Assembly: GCF_944388875.1 (NCBI RefSeq)
Contig: NZ_CALXKQ010000023.1
Coordinates: 1 to 43,897 of the forward strand
DNA from: an uncultured Brachyspira sp.
GTDB taxonomy: Bacteria; Spirochaetota; Brachyspiria; Brachyspirales; Brachyspiraceae
Direction: 5' to 3'
DNA: 43,897 nucleotides
Shown in pieces: positions 1-7,952 of this stretch (position 1 is the stretch's first letter; every line of letters begins with the position of its first letter). A program made the position numbers and the translations under genes. The notes beneath the pieces are model-generated. The model was not told where the DNA came from, did no database searches, and saw nothing but the letters and a program-made list of their open reading frames with translations.

Positions 1-48
1 AATATATTTATAATAATGAAAAAATAGTATAATTAATATGTATTTGAT

Positions 49-104
49 AAATAATAATTTCAACGAATTTGAAAATCAAAAAAATATATAGAAAGCGGTA
101 CAAG
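49..104. repeat. Left copy of an imperfect inverted end repeat
   Basis: Read forwards, this segment matches the reverse complement of the last 48 bases of the window. Shared blocks are AAATAATAATTT, AACGAATTT and GAAAGCGGTAC, with small mismatches and a variable spacer between the second and third. The match runs right to the window edge on the right, so the true outer limit there is not visible. Confidence 0.75.
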
Positions 105-693
105 GCTTTATTTTTATTGCAAGACAAAATACAAGCAGGACATAAACTATTTGAGAGATAGTTGTTCACACTTGTACCGCATTTCGAGCTTATTAAAATT
201 AAAGAACTATTACTTTTATTTTTCTTCTGAGTATACAACTCTTTTGAAGATAGTATTATACTTCTATCATCTTTCATTTTTATGTCCTTATAATGCTTAC
301 AAAAGTTTCTCAGGCTTTTGTTTTTTTGATGCATTTTATAATTTGTCTTGCGTTAACTAATATACACAAAATAATTTTAAAGTCAACAAAAAAACATTTT
401 TTTTAAAAATTTAAAATACTGCTGTAAAGAGTGATTTTTAGTAAAGTATATATAAATGTATACCTAGATAAAAAAGTCCCTAAAAATAAGGCTCTACGCT
501 TCAAATAAAGGCATTGTAATAAATACTTCAAGCTGCGATTTGCATTATATTATTGCAACAGCTTTCAAATATTTTTTTATTTCGCCATTATTCAAAAAAT
601 AAAAATCTGCATAAGTCAGTTAGTCAGTTTAAAGTCTTTAAATAATCATTAGGTTAATCTTTAACATGTCTTTAAATATCTTTAAACTCATAC

Positions 694-813
694 CCCACTT
701 TATTAAATATAACTTAATAAAGTGGGCTGTACTACCAACCACTTTATTAAATATAACTTAATAAAGTGGACTGTACTACCCACCACATTATTAAGTACTA
801 CTTAACAAAATGA
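694..813. repeat. Three tandem 44-bp repeats, each a loxP-like palindrome
   Basis: Copy 1 (694-726) has 13-bp arms CCCACTTTATTAA and TTAATAAAGTGGG around a 7-bp spacer ATATAAC. Copy 2 (739-769) has perfect 12-bp arms and the same spacer. Copy 3 (783-813) is degenerate, with spacer GTACTAC. The period is exactly 44 bp. Inverted arms of 11-13 bp around a 6-8 bp spacer are the usual form of a tyrosine-recombinase core site, and the integrase gene lies just downstream. They could instead be operators or RNA hairpins. Confidence 0.8.
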
Positions 814-928
814 TAGTTGAACCTATATATATGCAATTTTTTTATGTTTTGCAGACTGATATTTTCTAATATTTTTTATATTAACTAAACAGTATTATAG
901 TTTTAACTAATCCTGAAATTAGCCCGCA

Positions 929-956
929 GGCTGTAATCTTGGCAGAGATTACAGCC
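929..956 (-). terminator. Hairpin after the left integrase gene
   Basis: An 11-bp perfect stem (GGCTGTAATCT with AGATTACAGCC) and a 6-base loop sit six bases past the integrase stop. There is no strong T run directly after it on the minus strand, so efficiency is uncertain. Confidence 0.6.
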
Positions 957-962
957 CATCTT

Positions 963-2081
963 TTAAGCCCTATTAAAATCCTTTTCGATTTTTTCAAAAC
1001 TGTTTAATATTTCATTCATTCTGCCAGTTAAGTCTTTCCATTCTTCAAGCATATTTGTTTTAATGTCTTTTTTAATACAGTCTTTTTTCGTACTATTTTG
1101 AAACTTAGAAAATGGGTGATTTTCCATAGCTTCTTTTATCATACCAGCCAAGACATAAATATATCTTGACACGGTTGTATTTATATTTTGATGTCCTAGC
1201 ATTTTTGATATAACATAAATATCAGTTCCGTTTTCTGCCATGTCGGTTGCAAAGCCTCTGCGTAATGAATGACATGTAACTTTTATATTTGTTTTTTTAG
1301 AGATGAATTGCATTATTGTGCTTATAGTATTTATGCTCAAAGGCTCGCCGTTTATTTTAATAAATAGCATATTATGTATTTTGTTTCTTTGTTTTAATAC
1401 AGATTTTCTTAATTTTAAATATTCAAATAGTTTCGATTTTATAGAATTAGAAAAAGAGATAATTCTTGGTTTATCCCCTTTTGTTTTATAAATAGTTATG
1501 GTATTATTAGATAGGTTTATATTTTCGATGTCTATGCAGGCAAGCTCTTTACGGCGTATGCCTGTGTTAGACATCAGCAAAAGCATGAATATATTTCTCT
1601 CATCTGCAAAACTTTCTGATTTTTCTTTTATCTTTTTTGTAATGCTAATCGTTTCATCTGCTTTTATTAATAGCTGATTTTTTACGATTATCTTCGGAGT
1701 TTTAAGTTCATCAAAAATATCAAAAAAAGTTTCTGTACTTATCTTTTTTAATTTAAGCAAATACTTAAAATAATTTTTTACAGCCATAATTCTGCAGTGA
1801 ATAACATCGGCACTAAGATTTTTATTAACTTGATAAGCGATATAGTCTTCAATGCATTTTCTATCTATTTTATTATACATAACAGGGGTATTGTATAATT
1901 GTATATATTTAGACTGTCCGATATTATAATAATGATAAAGAAAATCATAGAAGTTTTTTAAAGAATGAGCATAAGTTTGTATAGTTGCTTTTGATTTATA
2001 GAGTTTTATATATTCAAGATATTGAATGATTAAATTAGAATTATTATTGTCATATAATTTTAGATAGTCTAGTGTTTTCAT
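963..2081 (-). CDS. Tyrosine recombinase/integrase (Int1)
   Basis: A site-specific DNA recombinase of the phage-integrase/XerC-D family, 372 residues. It has an N-terminal SAM-like core-binding domain (about residues 15-110) and a catalytic domain with the expected set: Arg in TGIRRKEL, Lys in TKGDK, His and Arg in HSLRRGF, His in LGHQNINTT and the nucleophile Tyr in SRYIYV. The start is at 2081 because AAGGAG lies about nine bases upstream; an upstream in-frame ATG at 2201 would add 40 atypical residues. It is the last gene on the late side and lies next to the tandem palindromes, which may be its sites. It probably integrates and excises the element; target and directionality factor are unknown. 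Confidence 0.93.
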   Translation of the reverse strand: MKTLDYLKLYDNNNSNLIIQYLEYIKLYKSKATIQTYAHSLKNFYDFLYHYYNIGQSKYIQLYNTPVMYNKIDRKCIEDYIAYQVNKNLSADVIHCRIMAVKNYFKYLLKLKKISTETFFDIFDELKTPKIIVKNQLLIKADETISITKKIKEKSESFADERNIFMLLLMSNTGIRRKELACIDIENINLSNNTITIYKTKGDKPRIISFSNSIKSKLFEYLKLRKSVLKQRNKIHNMLFIKINGEPLSINTISTIMQFISKKTNIKVTCHSLRRGFATDMAENGTDIYVISKMLGHQNINTTVSRYIYVLAGMIKEAMENHPFSKFQNSTKKDCIKKDIKTNMLEEWKDLTGRMNEILNSFEKIEKDFNRA

Positions 2082-2108
2082 AAAAAACAGCTCCTTTATT
2101 ATTTTAAT

Positions 2109-2133
2109 AAGCCTGCCATTAATAGACAGGCTT
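2109..2133. other. Inverted repeat in the leader of the integrase
   Basis: AAGCCTG and CAGGCTT (7 bp) are separated by 11 bases, between the integrase ribosome binding site and upstream DNA. It may be an RNA hairpin limiting integrase expression, or a recombination core site. The sequence cannot decide. Confidence 0.45.
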
Positions 2134-2232
2134 TTGCAAATAAAAAAGTTTTTAGAACTGTTTTTTAATATATTTCTGAGCAGTAATATTATCGTCTTCA
2201 ATCATTTAAGATTAAATATTTTTATATAATTA

Positions 2233-2261
2233 TTGACAAAGTCATTTTATTTTATTAAATT
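2233..2261 (+). promoter_or_regulatory. Sigma-70-type promoter for the exonuclease gene
   Basis: TTGACA (2233-2238), 17-bp spacer, TAAATT (2256-2261). Transcription would begin near 2268, leaving about 22 bases before the chosen start. This is why the longer frame beginning at 2233 is rejected. Confidence 0.65.
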
Positions 2262-2289
2262 TTTAGTAAACAATATAAGTGAGGGTTAT

Positions 2290-3072
2290 ATGTTAATAGC
2301 ATTTATGATATTTATTTTTATAATAGTTATAGCTAGTTTTTTATATAGTTTTACTTTCTCTAAAAAATCAAATGTTGAAAAAGTTAATAGTAACGATCAA
2401 ATAGAAATTACTTTTGAATATGATAAACCTAGAGAAACAGGTAAATTATTAAGGGATTTTCCTGCTAATTATACTATAATAGATATTGAGACTACAGGAT
2501 TAAAACCTAGAGAAGATAAGATAATAGAAATAGGAGCTATTAAATATAGAGATAATAAAGAAACAGATAGTTTCTCAACTTTAGTAAAAGTAGATCACAT
2601 TCCTAGTTTTATAAGTTCATACACAAATATTACTAACAAAATGGTAAAAAATGCCCCTACAATAAATGAGGCTATAAAACAATTTTATGATTTCATAGGA
2701 GATGACATACTAGTTGGTTATAACGTTTCATTTGATATAAAGTTTTTATATGATGCTTTATATGAAGTTAGTAATGAAGAACTTTTATTAAAGAATGATT
2801 TTATTGATGTTATGTATATAGCCAAAAGAGTATTAAAAGATTTAGAGAATTATAAGCAAGCAACAGTTGCATCATATTATAACATTAGTATAGATAATTT
2901 GCATAGAGCTATAGATGATTGTAAATTATGCAGTGCTATATACGGATGTTTACAAAAAGATATACTTGAAAAATGGGGAGGATTTAATAAGTTCTACAAA
3001 AAATATACTCCAAAAAAAATAAAATTGAAAATAACGAAAATGAATAATTCTTTTGACCTTCATATTGATTGA
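2290..3072 (+). CDS. Membrane-anchored DnaQ-family 3'-5' exonuclease
   Basis: A DEDDh exonuclease of the DNA polymerase III epsilon type, 260 residues. The motifs are DIETTGL (ExoI), GYNVSFDIKF (ExoII) and HRAIDD (ExoIII). An N-terminal hydrophobic segment of about 20 residues followed by lysines predicts one membrane anchor with the nuclease in the cytoplasm. The start at 2290 has GAGG six bases upstream. It is a single-gene unit with its own promoter and terminator, on the strand opposite the late genes, as expected for a moron carried by a prophage. The exonuclease assignment is firm. A role in superinfection exclusion or DNA degradation at the membrane is a guess. Confidence 0.85.
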   Translation: MLIAFMIFIFIIVIASFLYSFTFSKKSNVEKVNSNDQIEITFEYDKPRETGKLLRDFPANYTIIDIETTGLKPREDKIIEIGAIKYRDNKETDSFSTLVKVDHIPSFISSYTNITNKMVKNAPTINEAIKQFYDFIGDDILVGYNVSFDIKFLYDALYEVSNEELLLKNDFIDVMYIAKRVLKDLENYKQATVASYYNISIDNLHRAIDDCKLCSAIYGCLQKDILEKWGGFNKFYKKYTPKKIKLKITKMNNSFDLHID

Positions 3073-3159
3073 TTATATTATAAAAAGTTTAATATAAGTT
3101 GTATTAATTTCTAAAAACTCATAAATTATATTTTTAAAATAAATAATACATAAAAATAT

Positions 3160-3182
3160 GGCGGAACTTTTTAAGCTCCGCC
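3160..3182. terminator. Bidirectional terminator between convergent genes
   Basis: GGCGGA and TCCGCC form a stem around an A/T-rich loop between the plus-strand exonuclease and the end of the minus-strand late genes. A- and T-rich flanks lie on both sides. Confidence 0.6.
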
Positions 3183-3217
3183 TTAAAACATTTTATTATT
3201 TAGGGAGAAAAAATATT

Positions 3218-3514
3218 TTATTGCTCTATTGTCAATCTTCCTGTTTTTCTTATTTCATTTTCTCTTTTATTTTCCAAAGCATCTAAAATAATCTCAACTT
3301 CTTCATCTGAAGGCTTTTCAAACTGTATATGTCCGTATTTACATTCTTCTATCATGTCATTAAGTTTGTCTATACTTTCAATTACAGTATTATTAAGACT
3401 TTTATAACTTTCTAAATGATATTTGACAGCCTCATAATATTCTATTTGTTCTACGTTTTGATTATCTTTAATTTTATTTTCTATGAACTTTATGCATTCT
3501 TCTATTTTTATCAT
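3218..3514 (-). CDS. Small helical protein, end of late operon
   Basis: 98 residues, rich in Glu, Lys and Ile and predicted to be almost entirely helical with coiled-coil-like spacing. No Cys motif, signal peptide or membrane segment is visible and I do not recognise the family. It is the last gene of the late minus-strand series, 12 bases after the preceding two-helix membrane protein, so it is probably made late in infection. Function unknown. Confidence 0.7.
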   Translation of the reverse strand: MIKIEECIKFIENKIKDNQNVEQIEYYEAVKYHLESYKSLNNTVIESIDKLNDMIEECKYGHIQFEKPSDEEVEIILDALENKRENEIRKTGRLTIEQ

Positions 3515-3526
3515 TTAATAAACCTT

Positions 3527-3736
3527 TTATGAAATAATAGCTATAAAAAACATCAAGCATGCATAAGCTAATTTAATAAAATAAAATATTGATGTTTTCT
3601 CTTTAATAAGAGCTTTTAATCTCTCTTTAAATGTTCCTTCTTTTTCATTCATAAACTTATTATAGTATTTTACTATTACAATGAAACTAAATAGCACCAT
3701 AATACCTATTAAAAAAATTAAAATTAATTTAAACAT
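3527..3736 (-). CDS. Small membrane protein, two predicted helices
   Basis: 69 residues: a hydrophobic helix at residues 1-24, a charged middle (Lys/Glu-rich, about 25-48) and a second hydrophobic segment at 51-69. The topology fits a small inner-membrane protein, and a holin-like or antiholin role is possible in a phage with a separate lysis block. Its start overlaps the end of the upstream Cys-rich gene by 8 bases, so the two are probably translationally coupled. Not assigned to a family. Confidence 0.65.
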   Translation of the reverse strand: MFKLILIFLIGIMVLFSFIVIVKYYNKFMNEKEGTFKERLKALIKEKTSIFYFIKLAYACLMFFIAIIS

Positions 3737-4238
3737 GTTTACTCCTTAATTTATAAACTTCTAATTTTTCTGCTATTATTTCAAAACTGTTAATAAACAG
3801 CTCTTTTATTTTTTCTCTGTTGTTTTTCAATTCTATTATTTTGCTTTCTTTCACTTCAAATAACGTTCCTATCTGACTATTTTGATTATTAAAAATATAA
3901 ACAGTCTCAATTTGAAGATTTTCTTTTTCTATAAGTTCAGATATTTTTTTTGACATATCATAAACATTAATATCACATAAATAGCTGAAATATATATACG
4001 GATGAAAATAGCTATCTTCAATATGCCCTTCACAGCATTGACTTGTTTTATAACCTTTTTTATTTAACTCTGAAATTATATTTGCTATATTTTTATCAAT
4101 ACGCACAAAATGTATTAACTCTCCGCATTTGCAAATCATTTTATTTTCATAAAGAATATTGCATTGAGGACAAAAATTATAATGTTCTTTATTATTGAGA
4201 ATATTGTGTTTAAATAGTGTATCAAACTGTCTTTGCAT
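3729..4238 (-). CDS. Zinc-ribbon protein of a phage hypothetical family
   Basis: 169 residues. Near the N-terminus FCPQC and ICKCG form a probable four-Cys zinc ribbon. It is followed by GYKTSQCCEGH and PYIYF, a conserved Cys-Cys-Glu-Gly-His block that I associate with small phage proteins of unknown function. The C-terminal half is helical and Lys/Glu-rich. It is not a known structural protein by sequence. It lies between the fibre gene and a small membrane protein in the late operon. Confidence 0.7.
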   Translation of the reverse strand: MQRQFDTLFKHNILNNKEHYNFCPQCNILYENKMICKCGELIHFVRIDKNIANIISELNKKGYKTSQCCEGHIEDSYFHPYIYFSYLCDINVYDMSKKISELIEKENLQIETVYIFNNQNSQIGTLFEVKESKIIELKNNREKIKELFINSFEIIAEKLEVYKLRSKHV

Positions 4239-4248
4239 AATAAAACCT

Positions 4249-6141
4249 TTACTGCTGTAAAATACTAGGCTGAAGAGGACATTCTATATTCAGTAAATAC
4301 TCTTGATTAGGCGTTACACCTGAAATTGTAATCATAGAATACAGCGGTTCTGATGCTTGAACTTCTATATTATATAAATCATAATTATATGTTTTGGCAT
4401 TCTCAAAAAACTCTTGTATGCTTAAATTGATAAAAAACTGCATACTGTTTGATGATGAAGTGAAAGAACCTTTTAACTTATAAACTCCGTTTTCTAAATA
4501 TATGCCAAAATCATCAGAAATGTTATTTCCGCTGAGTTTTATATAAGAGGAATCAGCAGGACATATTATATTGCTGTCATATATTTTTATGCTTTCTAAA
4601 TTAAATGTTGTGTTCTGAACTTTGCTTGCCATGATAATTATATATAAATAATCATCTTGATATTTATATATAATTTGTATATCTTTATATGACATTGCTA
4701 TTAACTTTCTTTTATCTAATTTGAGTTTTTTATTAACTCTTATAACTCCCATACCTTCAGCATTAATCTGCATACTTCCTTTAATATTTAAAGAACCGTC
4801 ATCATTTGACACTAATGATAAATTATTTATGTCTTCTATAATGTCTGCATTTAAACTTGCAATATTTTCTAAATACAAAGTAGTTTTTTCAAAAGTAAAT
4901 ATAGAGCCTGTTTGATGTTCTTCTGAATTAAGTCCAAGATAATTTAATATATCAATTATTTTGCTGTTTAATATTTCTACAGCATTTTGAATATTCTTAT
5001 CTTTTTCTATTTTTTGAACATCAGCATTTTTAGGAGCTGTCAGATTAAATGTTAGTATTTCCTCATATTCTATATTGCTGCCGTCTGTATGCTTTATCTC
5101 TAAATAATAATAAGTCATAGTTATATTTGCAAATTTAGGTGATAACTCTGCACCATCTGTTATTAATTTTCTTATATAATATTTAAGAGGCTTATTTTTA
5201 TTAGAAGTTATCATGTTATTAGCTTCTATATAATAGCTGTCATTTTGATCAGTTTTTATATCAAAATAATTTTCCAAAGCGGAATAAGAAAAGAGCATTA
5301 ATAAAACAGAAACTACTTCTTTTTTTATCTCTCCTGTTATTACAGCTTTATTGTTTATATTCTTCAGTGTTAATAAATTAATAAAACTGCTATGTACTGT
5401 AGGAATAAAATCCTGATTATTTTTTATATCTGATATTTCTATATTAATTGCAATGTCATATTCTTTAATATCAAAATTAATATCGCTTTTTATAGTAAAA
5501 ATAGGTATGCCTACAAAAATGCTGAAACTATATTTTAAGTTTTGAATATTCTCTATAGTTATTTCATTTTCTTTAGCATTTTTCTCAACGCTTAGAAACT
5601 GCAGTATTTCGCTTATTACATATCCTAAATCATTATTATTATTTATTGATATTAAATAAAAGTTCATTGATGAAGAACTGCTTTTATTATTGTATTTTAG
5701 ATTTCCTTTTAAAATATATTTATTCATATTTTTTTCTAATATAAGAGTATGTATATCTTGTATATCATCTATATGAGAACATTCATTAAAAGAGTAATCA
5801 GTTATTAATTTTATTTCATAACTTTCTTTAAGCTCATTTTTGAAAGGAGGAAAATCATAGCCTGCTGAAAAATCCAAATTAGCATTATCATTATTAAAAG
5901 CTATTTTATCAGCTGATGATGGAAGCTGTGAGGATTCTCCGTTTCCTAAACCATCAATTCTTTCTTTTAACTCATTTATACTAGAATGTAAATCTTTTAT
6001 ATTAGAAATAGGAGCTTCATTAGCTTGTCCGCCTTTTATTTTTTCTATATTTGATATTATTTGATTAATATCTTCAGCATATACAGTTTCTTCACCCTGC
6101 TGTGCAGGTACTTCTTGATATTCTGTAGGTTTTTCAAGCAT
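4249..6141 (-). CDS. Large tail-fibre or baseplate-associated protein
   Basis: 630 residues from the ATG at 6141, chosen because AGGAG lies eight bases upstream; a longer frame begins at 6180. The N-terminus (LEKPTEYQEV, then a Gln/Glu-rich helix with INQIISNIEKIKG) resembles attachment domains of phage fibres. The rest is made of repeating beta-rich, Asn- and Ser-rich stretches, with several similar segments of the type NLESIKIYDSN and KLSGNNIS, as expected of an elongated fibre. No enzymatic motif is visible. It lies after the lysis genes, not next to the tail tip, which is unusual but seen in some phages. Probably a receptor-binding or side-fibre protein; moderate certainty. Confidence 0.55.
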   Translation of the reverse strand: MLEKPTEYQEVPAQQGEETVYAEDINQIISNIEKIKGGQANEAPISNIKDLHSSINELKERIDGLGNGESSQLPSSADKIAFNNDNANLDFSAGYDFPPFKNELKESYEIKLITDYSFNECSHIDDIQDIHTLILEKNMNKYILKGNLKYNNKSSSSSMNFYLISINNNNDLGYVISEILQFLSVEKNAKENEITIENIQNLKYSFSIFVGIPIFTIKSDINFDIKEYDIAINIEISDIKNNQDFIPTVHSSFINLLTLKNINNKAVITGEIKKEVVSVLLMLFSYSALENYFDIKTDQNDSYYIEANNMITSNKNKPLKYYIRKLITDGAELSPKFANITMTYYYLEIKHTDGSNIEYEEILTFNLTAPKNADVQKIEKDKNIQNAVEILNSKIIDILNYLGLNSEEHQTGSIFTFEKTTLYLENIASLNADIIEDINNLSLVSNDDGSLNIKGSMQINAEGMGVIRVNKKLKLDKRKLIAMSYKDIQIIYKYQDDYLYIIIMASKVQNTTFNLESIKIYDSNIICPADSSYIKLSGNNISDDFGIYLENGVYKLKGSFTSSSNSMQFFINLSIQEFFENAKTYNYDLYNIEVQASEPLYSMITISGVTPNQEYLLNIECPLQPSILQQ

Positions 6142-6184
6142 AATAAAACTCCTATTATTGTTATCACTCCAGCCTCGCAATAAT

Positions 6185-6210
6185 CAGCTGTTAAATTTAT
6201 TTAACAGCTG
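6185..6210. terminator. Strong hairpin between spanins and fibre gene
   Basis: CAGCTGTTAAAT and ATTTAACAGCTG form a perfect 12-bp stem with a 2-base spacer. It may end lysis transcripts or protect the mRNA. No long T run follows on the minus strand. Confidence 0.6.
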
Positions 6211-6279
6211 CTCGGCTGTCGTTTCTATAAAACATAGATGTTTTTACACGAAAGTAAAAGCAGCTGTATACATATTATT

Positions 6280-6525
6280 TTATTTTTTATATAAGTAATA
6301 ATTTGTGCCTACTTGTGCGTTGTACCAAATCTGCCATTCTCCTATTTTTATAATACTTTCCTGATATCTTCTCATTAAATCCTGCCGATTTGTTACGGAC
6401 TTTATAATAAAGATTTCTGGAGGCGTAGAAAGCGGTGTTTTGACATATTTTATTTGTGCCTGACATGATGTTAATACTATTAAAATACTTATAAAAATTA
6501 TTAGATATGCTATTAAATGTTTCAT
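6280..6525 (-). CDS. Rz1-like outer-membrane lipoprotein spanin, nested
   Basis: 81 residues. The signal peptide MKHLIAYLIIFISILIV is followed by the lipobox LTSC, so lipidation at Cys20 or near is predicted. The short mature part is Pro-rich at its start (TPLSTPPE), as in Rz1. It begins inside the i-spanin gene in another frame and ends 7 bases beyond it, the classical embedded arrangement. AAGGAC precedes the start. By family knowledge it would sit in the outer membrane and join with the i-spanin to fuse inner and outer membranes at the end of lysis. It implies a host with an outer membrane. Confidence 0.8.
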   Translation of the reverse strand: MKHLIAYLIIFISILIVLTSCQAQIKYVKTPLSTPPEIFIIKSVTNRQDLMRRYQESIIKIGEWQIWYNAQVGTNYYLYKK

Positions 6526-6835
6526 ATTCTGTCCTTGTCAGCTTTTCTTTGTCTATGCTTTTAATCATAGCATCAGAATTACTAAAACTATTTTGGAACT
6601 TTTCATTTTCTTTAATAAACAGTATCTCATTTTGAAGCGTCTGAGCTTGAAGCTCCAAGCCCTTAATATTCTCCTGATACTGTGCTATCTCTTTTTCTTT
6701 TTGCCTTATAGCATTATCTTTATATGCTATAACTGAAAAGCATACAAAACATACTAAAGCAATAATAACAGCTGCTATTATTGACTTTCCTAATTTAGTT
6801 CTAAAAAAACTAAAAAACATTGTCGATGTAATCAT
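6287..6835 (-). CDS. Rz-like inner-membrane spanin
   Basis: 182 residues. One N-terminal membrane helix (about residues 17-37, KSIIAAVIIALVCFVCFSV) is followed by a Glu/Gln/Leu-rich coiled coil (about 40-80) and a basic C-terminal third. This is the layout of a type II inner-membrane spanin subunit with the bulk in the periplasm. AAGGAG lies just upstream of the start. The C-terminal part shares its DNA with the nested lipoprotein gene, which explains its unusual composition there. It directly follows the holin candidate, so the lysis block reads endolysin, unknown membrane protein, holin candidate, spanins. Confidence 0.78.
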   Translation of the reverse strand: MITSTMFFSFFRTKLGKSIIAAVIIALVCFVCFSVIAYKDNAIRQKEKEIAQYQENIKGLELQAQTLQNEILFIKENEKFQNSFSNSDAMIKSIDKEKLTRTEYETFNSISNNFYKYFNSINIMSGTNKICQNTAFYASRNLYYKVRNKSAGFNEKISGKYYKNRRMADLVQRTSRHKLLLI

Positions 6836-6837
6836 TC

Positions 6838-7098
6838 TTACTCCTTTTCATTATTTTTTTTATCATCATTAATATTATTGTTTCTTAATATCTTCAAAAA
6901 GCCTCTTAAATCGCTTCCAAAACTAACAGCATTAAGACCAAGAAAAATTATTACAACAGCAATAGCTTCTTCTTTAGCAACTGTTCTACCTCTCCAGATA
7001 AGATTAACACTAACCCAAACAACACCTAAAATAAAAGTAACTATGCTTGTATAGATACTTAATTTTTTATTAGCATTATGCTTTTCTATAAAACTCAT
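6838..7098 (-). CDS. Holin candidate
   Basis: 86 residues with two predicted membrane helices (about residues 15-34, SIVTFILGVVWVSVNLI, and 44-60, AIAVVIIFLGLNAV) and a highly charged C-terminal tail (NDDKKNNEKE). Size, topology and tail fit a class II holin. It lies two bases upstream of the i-spanin gene and one gene after the endolysin. No family match can be claimed by eye. The call rests on topology and position; a membrane protein with another role in lysis timing is the alternative. Confidence 0.6.
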   Translation of the reverse strand: MSFIEKHNANKKLSIYTSIVTFILGVVWVSVNLIWRGRTVAKEEAIAVVIIFLGLNAVSFGSDLRGFLKILRNNNINDDKKNNEKE

Positions 7099-7106
7099 AT
7101 AAAATC

Positions 7107-7952
7107 CTATTTAAAATTATTTTTTAACATACTTAAAAAATTACCTAAAATAAACTCTTTTAATTCTTTAATATCTTTATTTAATATGCTGTCTTCAATT
7201 TCACGTAAAGTCTCATTAAAATCATTTATACTTTTTAAATCATTTTCAATTAGTTCTTTATTATTTTTATAATTACATATTGAAAGAGTAGTTACTTTTA
7301 TCCTATTTGTTTCAGCATCTATATGTCTATTTTTGATATCATCAAATATTCTATTAAGTTCAGCATTAAATAAAAGCATATTAGTATCAAGTATAATTTT
7401 AAGTTCTTTATTTTTAAGACTTTTGATTTCACTTTTTTGTAATAATTGATTAAAAGAAAGTACAATATTATTAATATATTCTTGCTTATAATCAGAATAT
7501 TTTTGTCCTTCATACTTTCCAATACCATTTTTAAAAATTACTTTTCTAAAAATCTTACGTGTATATGCTTCCCAATTTAGTACAATATACAAGAATGCTA
7601 TGTATATTGTTTTATTAATATATTTATTCTTCAAATTATATATTTCAGCTTTATATTTCTTTATTGCTTCTTTATAATCATATTCTTTTTGAGTAGGAAC
7701 TTTTATGTTAAGATTATTAAGAAGTTTATCTTCATTTATGGAATCACTATTTAAGATTTCTTTTTTTACCTCTTTTACATTATTATCAAAATTAGAATTA
7801 ATATTAAATTGATGCCCGTCTTTGTGTTTAGCTTCAATATTAATATCTTTCATCTTTTCTTTTAGATTTCCAAAAATATGATATAAAAATCTTAGCAAAA
7901 GAATAAAACATATTAAACCTGCTATTATTGAAATAAAAGTATATAAATCCAT
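7107..7952 (-). CDS. Unknown single-anchor membrane protein in the lysis block
   Basis: 281 residues. An N-terminal hydrophobic helix (about residues 5-26) is followed by a large Lys/Glu/Asn-rich, mostly helical cytoplasmic or periplasmic domain with no Cys motif or catalytic signature that I recognise. Its start codon overlaps the endolysin stop by one base, indicating translational coupling. It separates endolysin from holin. It could be a lysis regulator (antiholin-like), or a moron such as a membrane-bound exclusion factor. Function not known. Confidence 0.6.
   Translation of the reverse strand: MDLYTFISIIAGLICFILLLRFLYHIFGNLKEKMKDINIEAKHKDGHQFNINSNFDNNVKEVKKEILNSDSINEDKLLNNLNIKVPTQKEYDYKEAIKKYKAEIYNLKNKYINKTIYIAFLYIVLNWEAYTRKIFRKVIFKNGIGKYEGQKYSDYKQEYINNIVLSFNQLLQKSEIKSLKNKELKIILDTNMLLFNAELNRIFDDIKNRHIDAETNRIKVTTLSICNYKNNKELIENDLKSINDFNETLREIEDSILNKDIKELKEFILGNFLSMLKNNFK

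Larger units (their letters stand above)
1..962. other. Left-end non-coding region
   Basis: I see no convincing gene here. A 108-codon minus-strand frame (8-334) lacks a clear ribosome binding site and recognisable domains, and the region is full of stops and A/T runs. It holds an inverted-repeat element at 49-104, a GTACCGC motif in the opposite orientation at 171-180, tandem palindromes at 694-813 and a terminator hairpin at 929-956. It may contain the attachment or maintenance sites of the element, but that is inferred only from its position beside an integrase. Confidence 0.6.

Noticed and set aside
8-334. 108-codon minus-strand frame at the left end
   Set aside because: No clear ribosome binding site, no domain, and it lies over repeat-like sequence.
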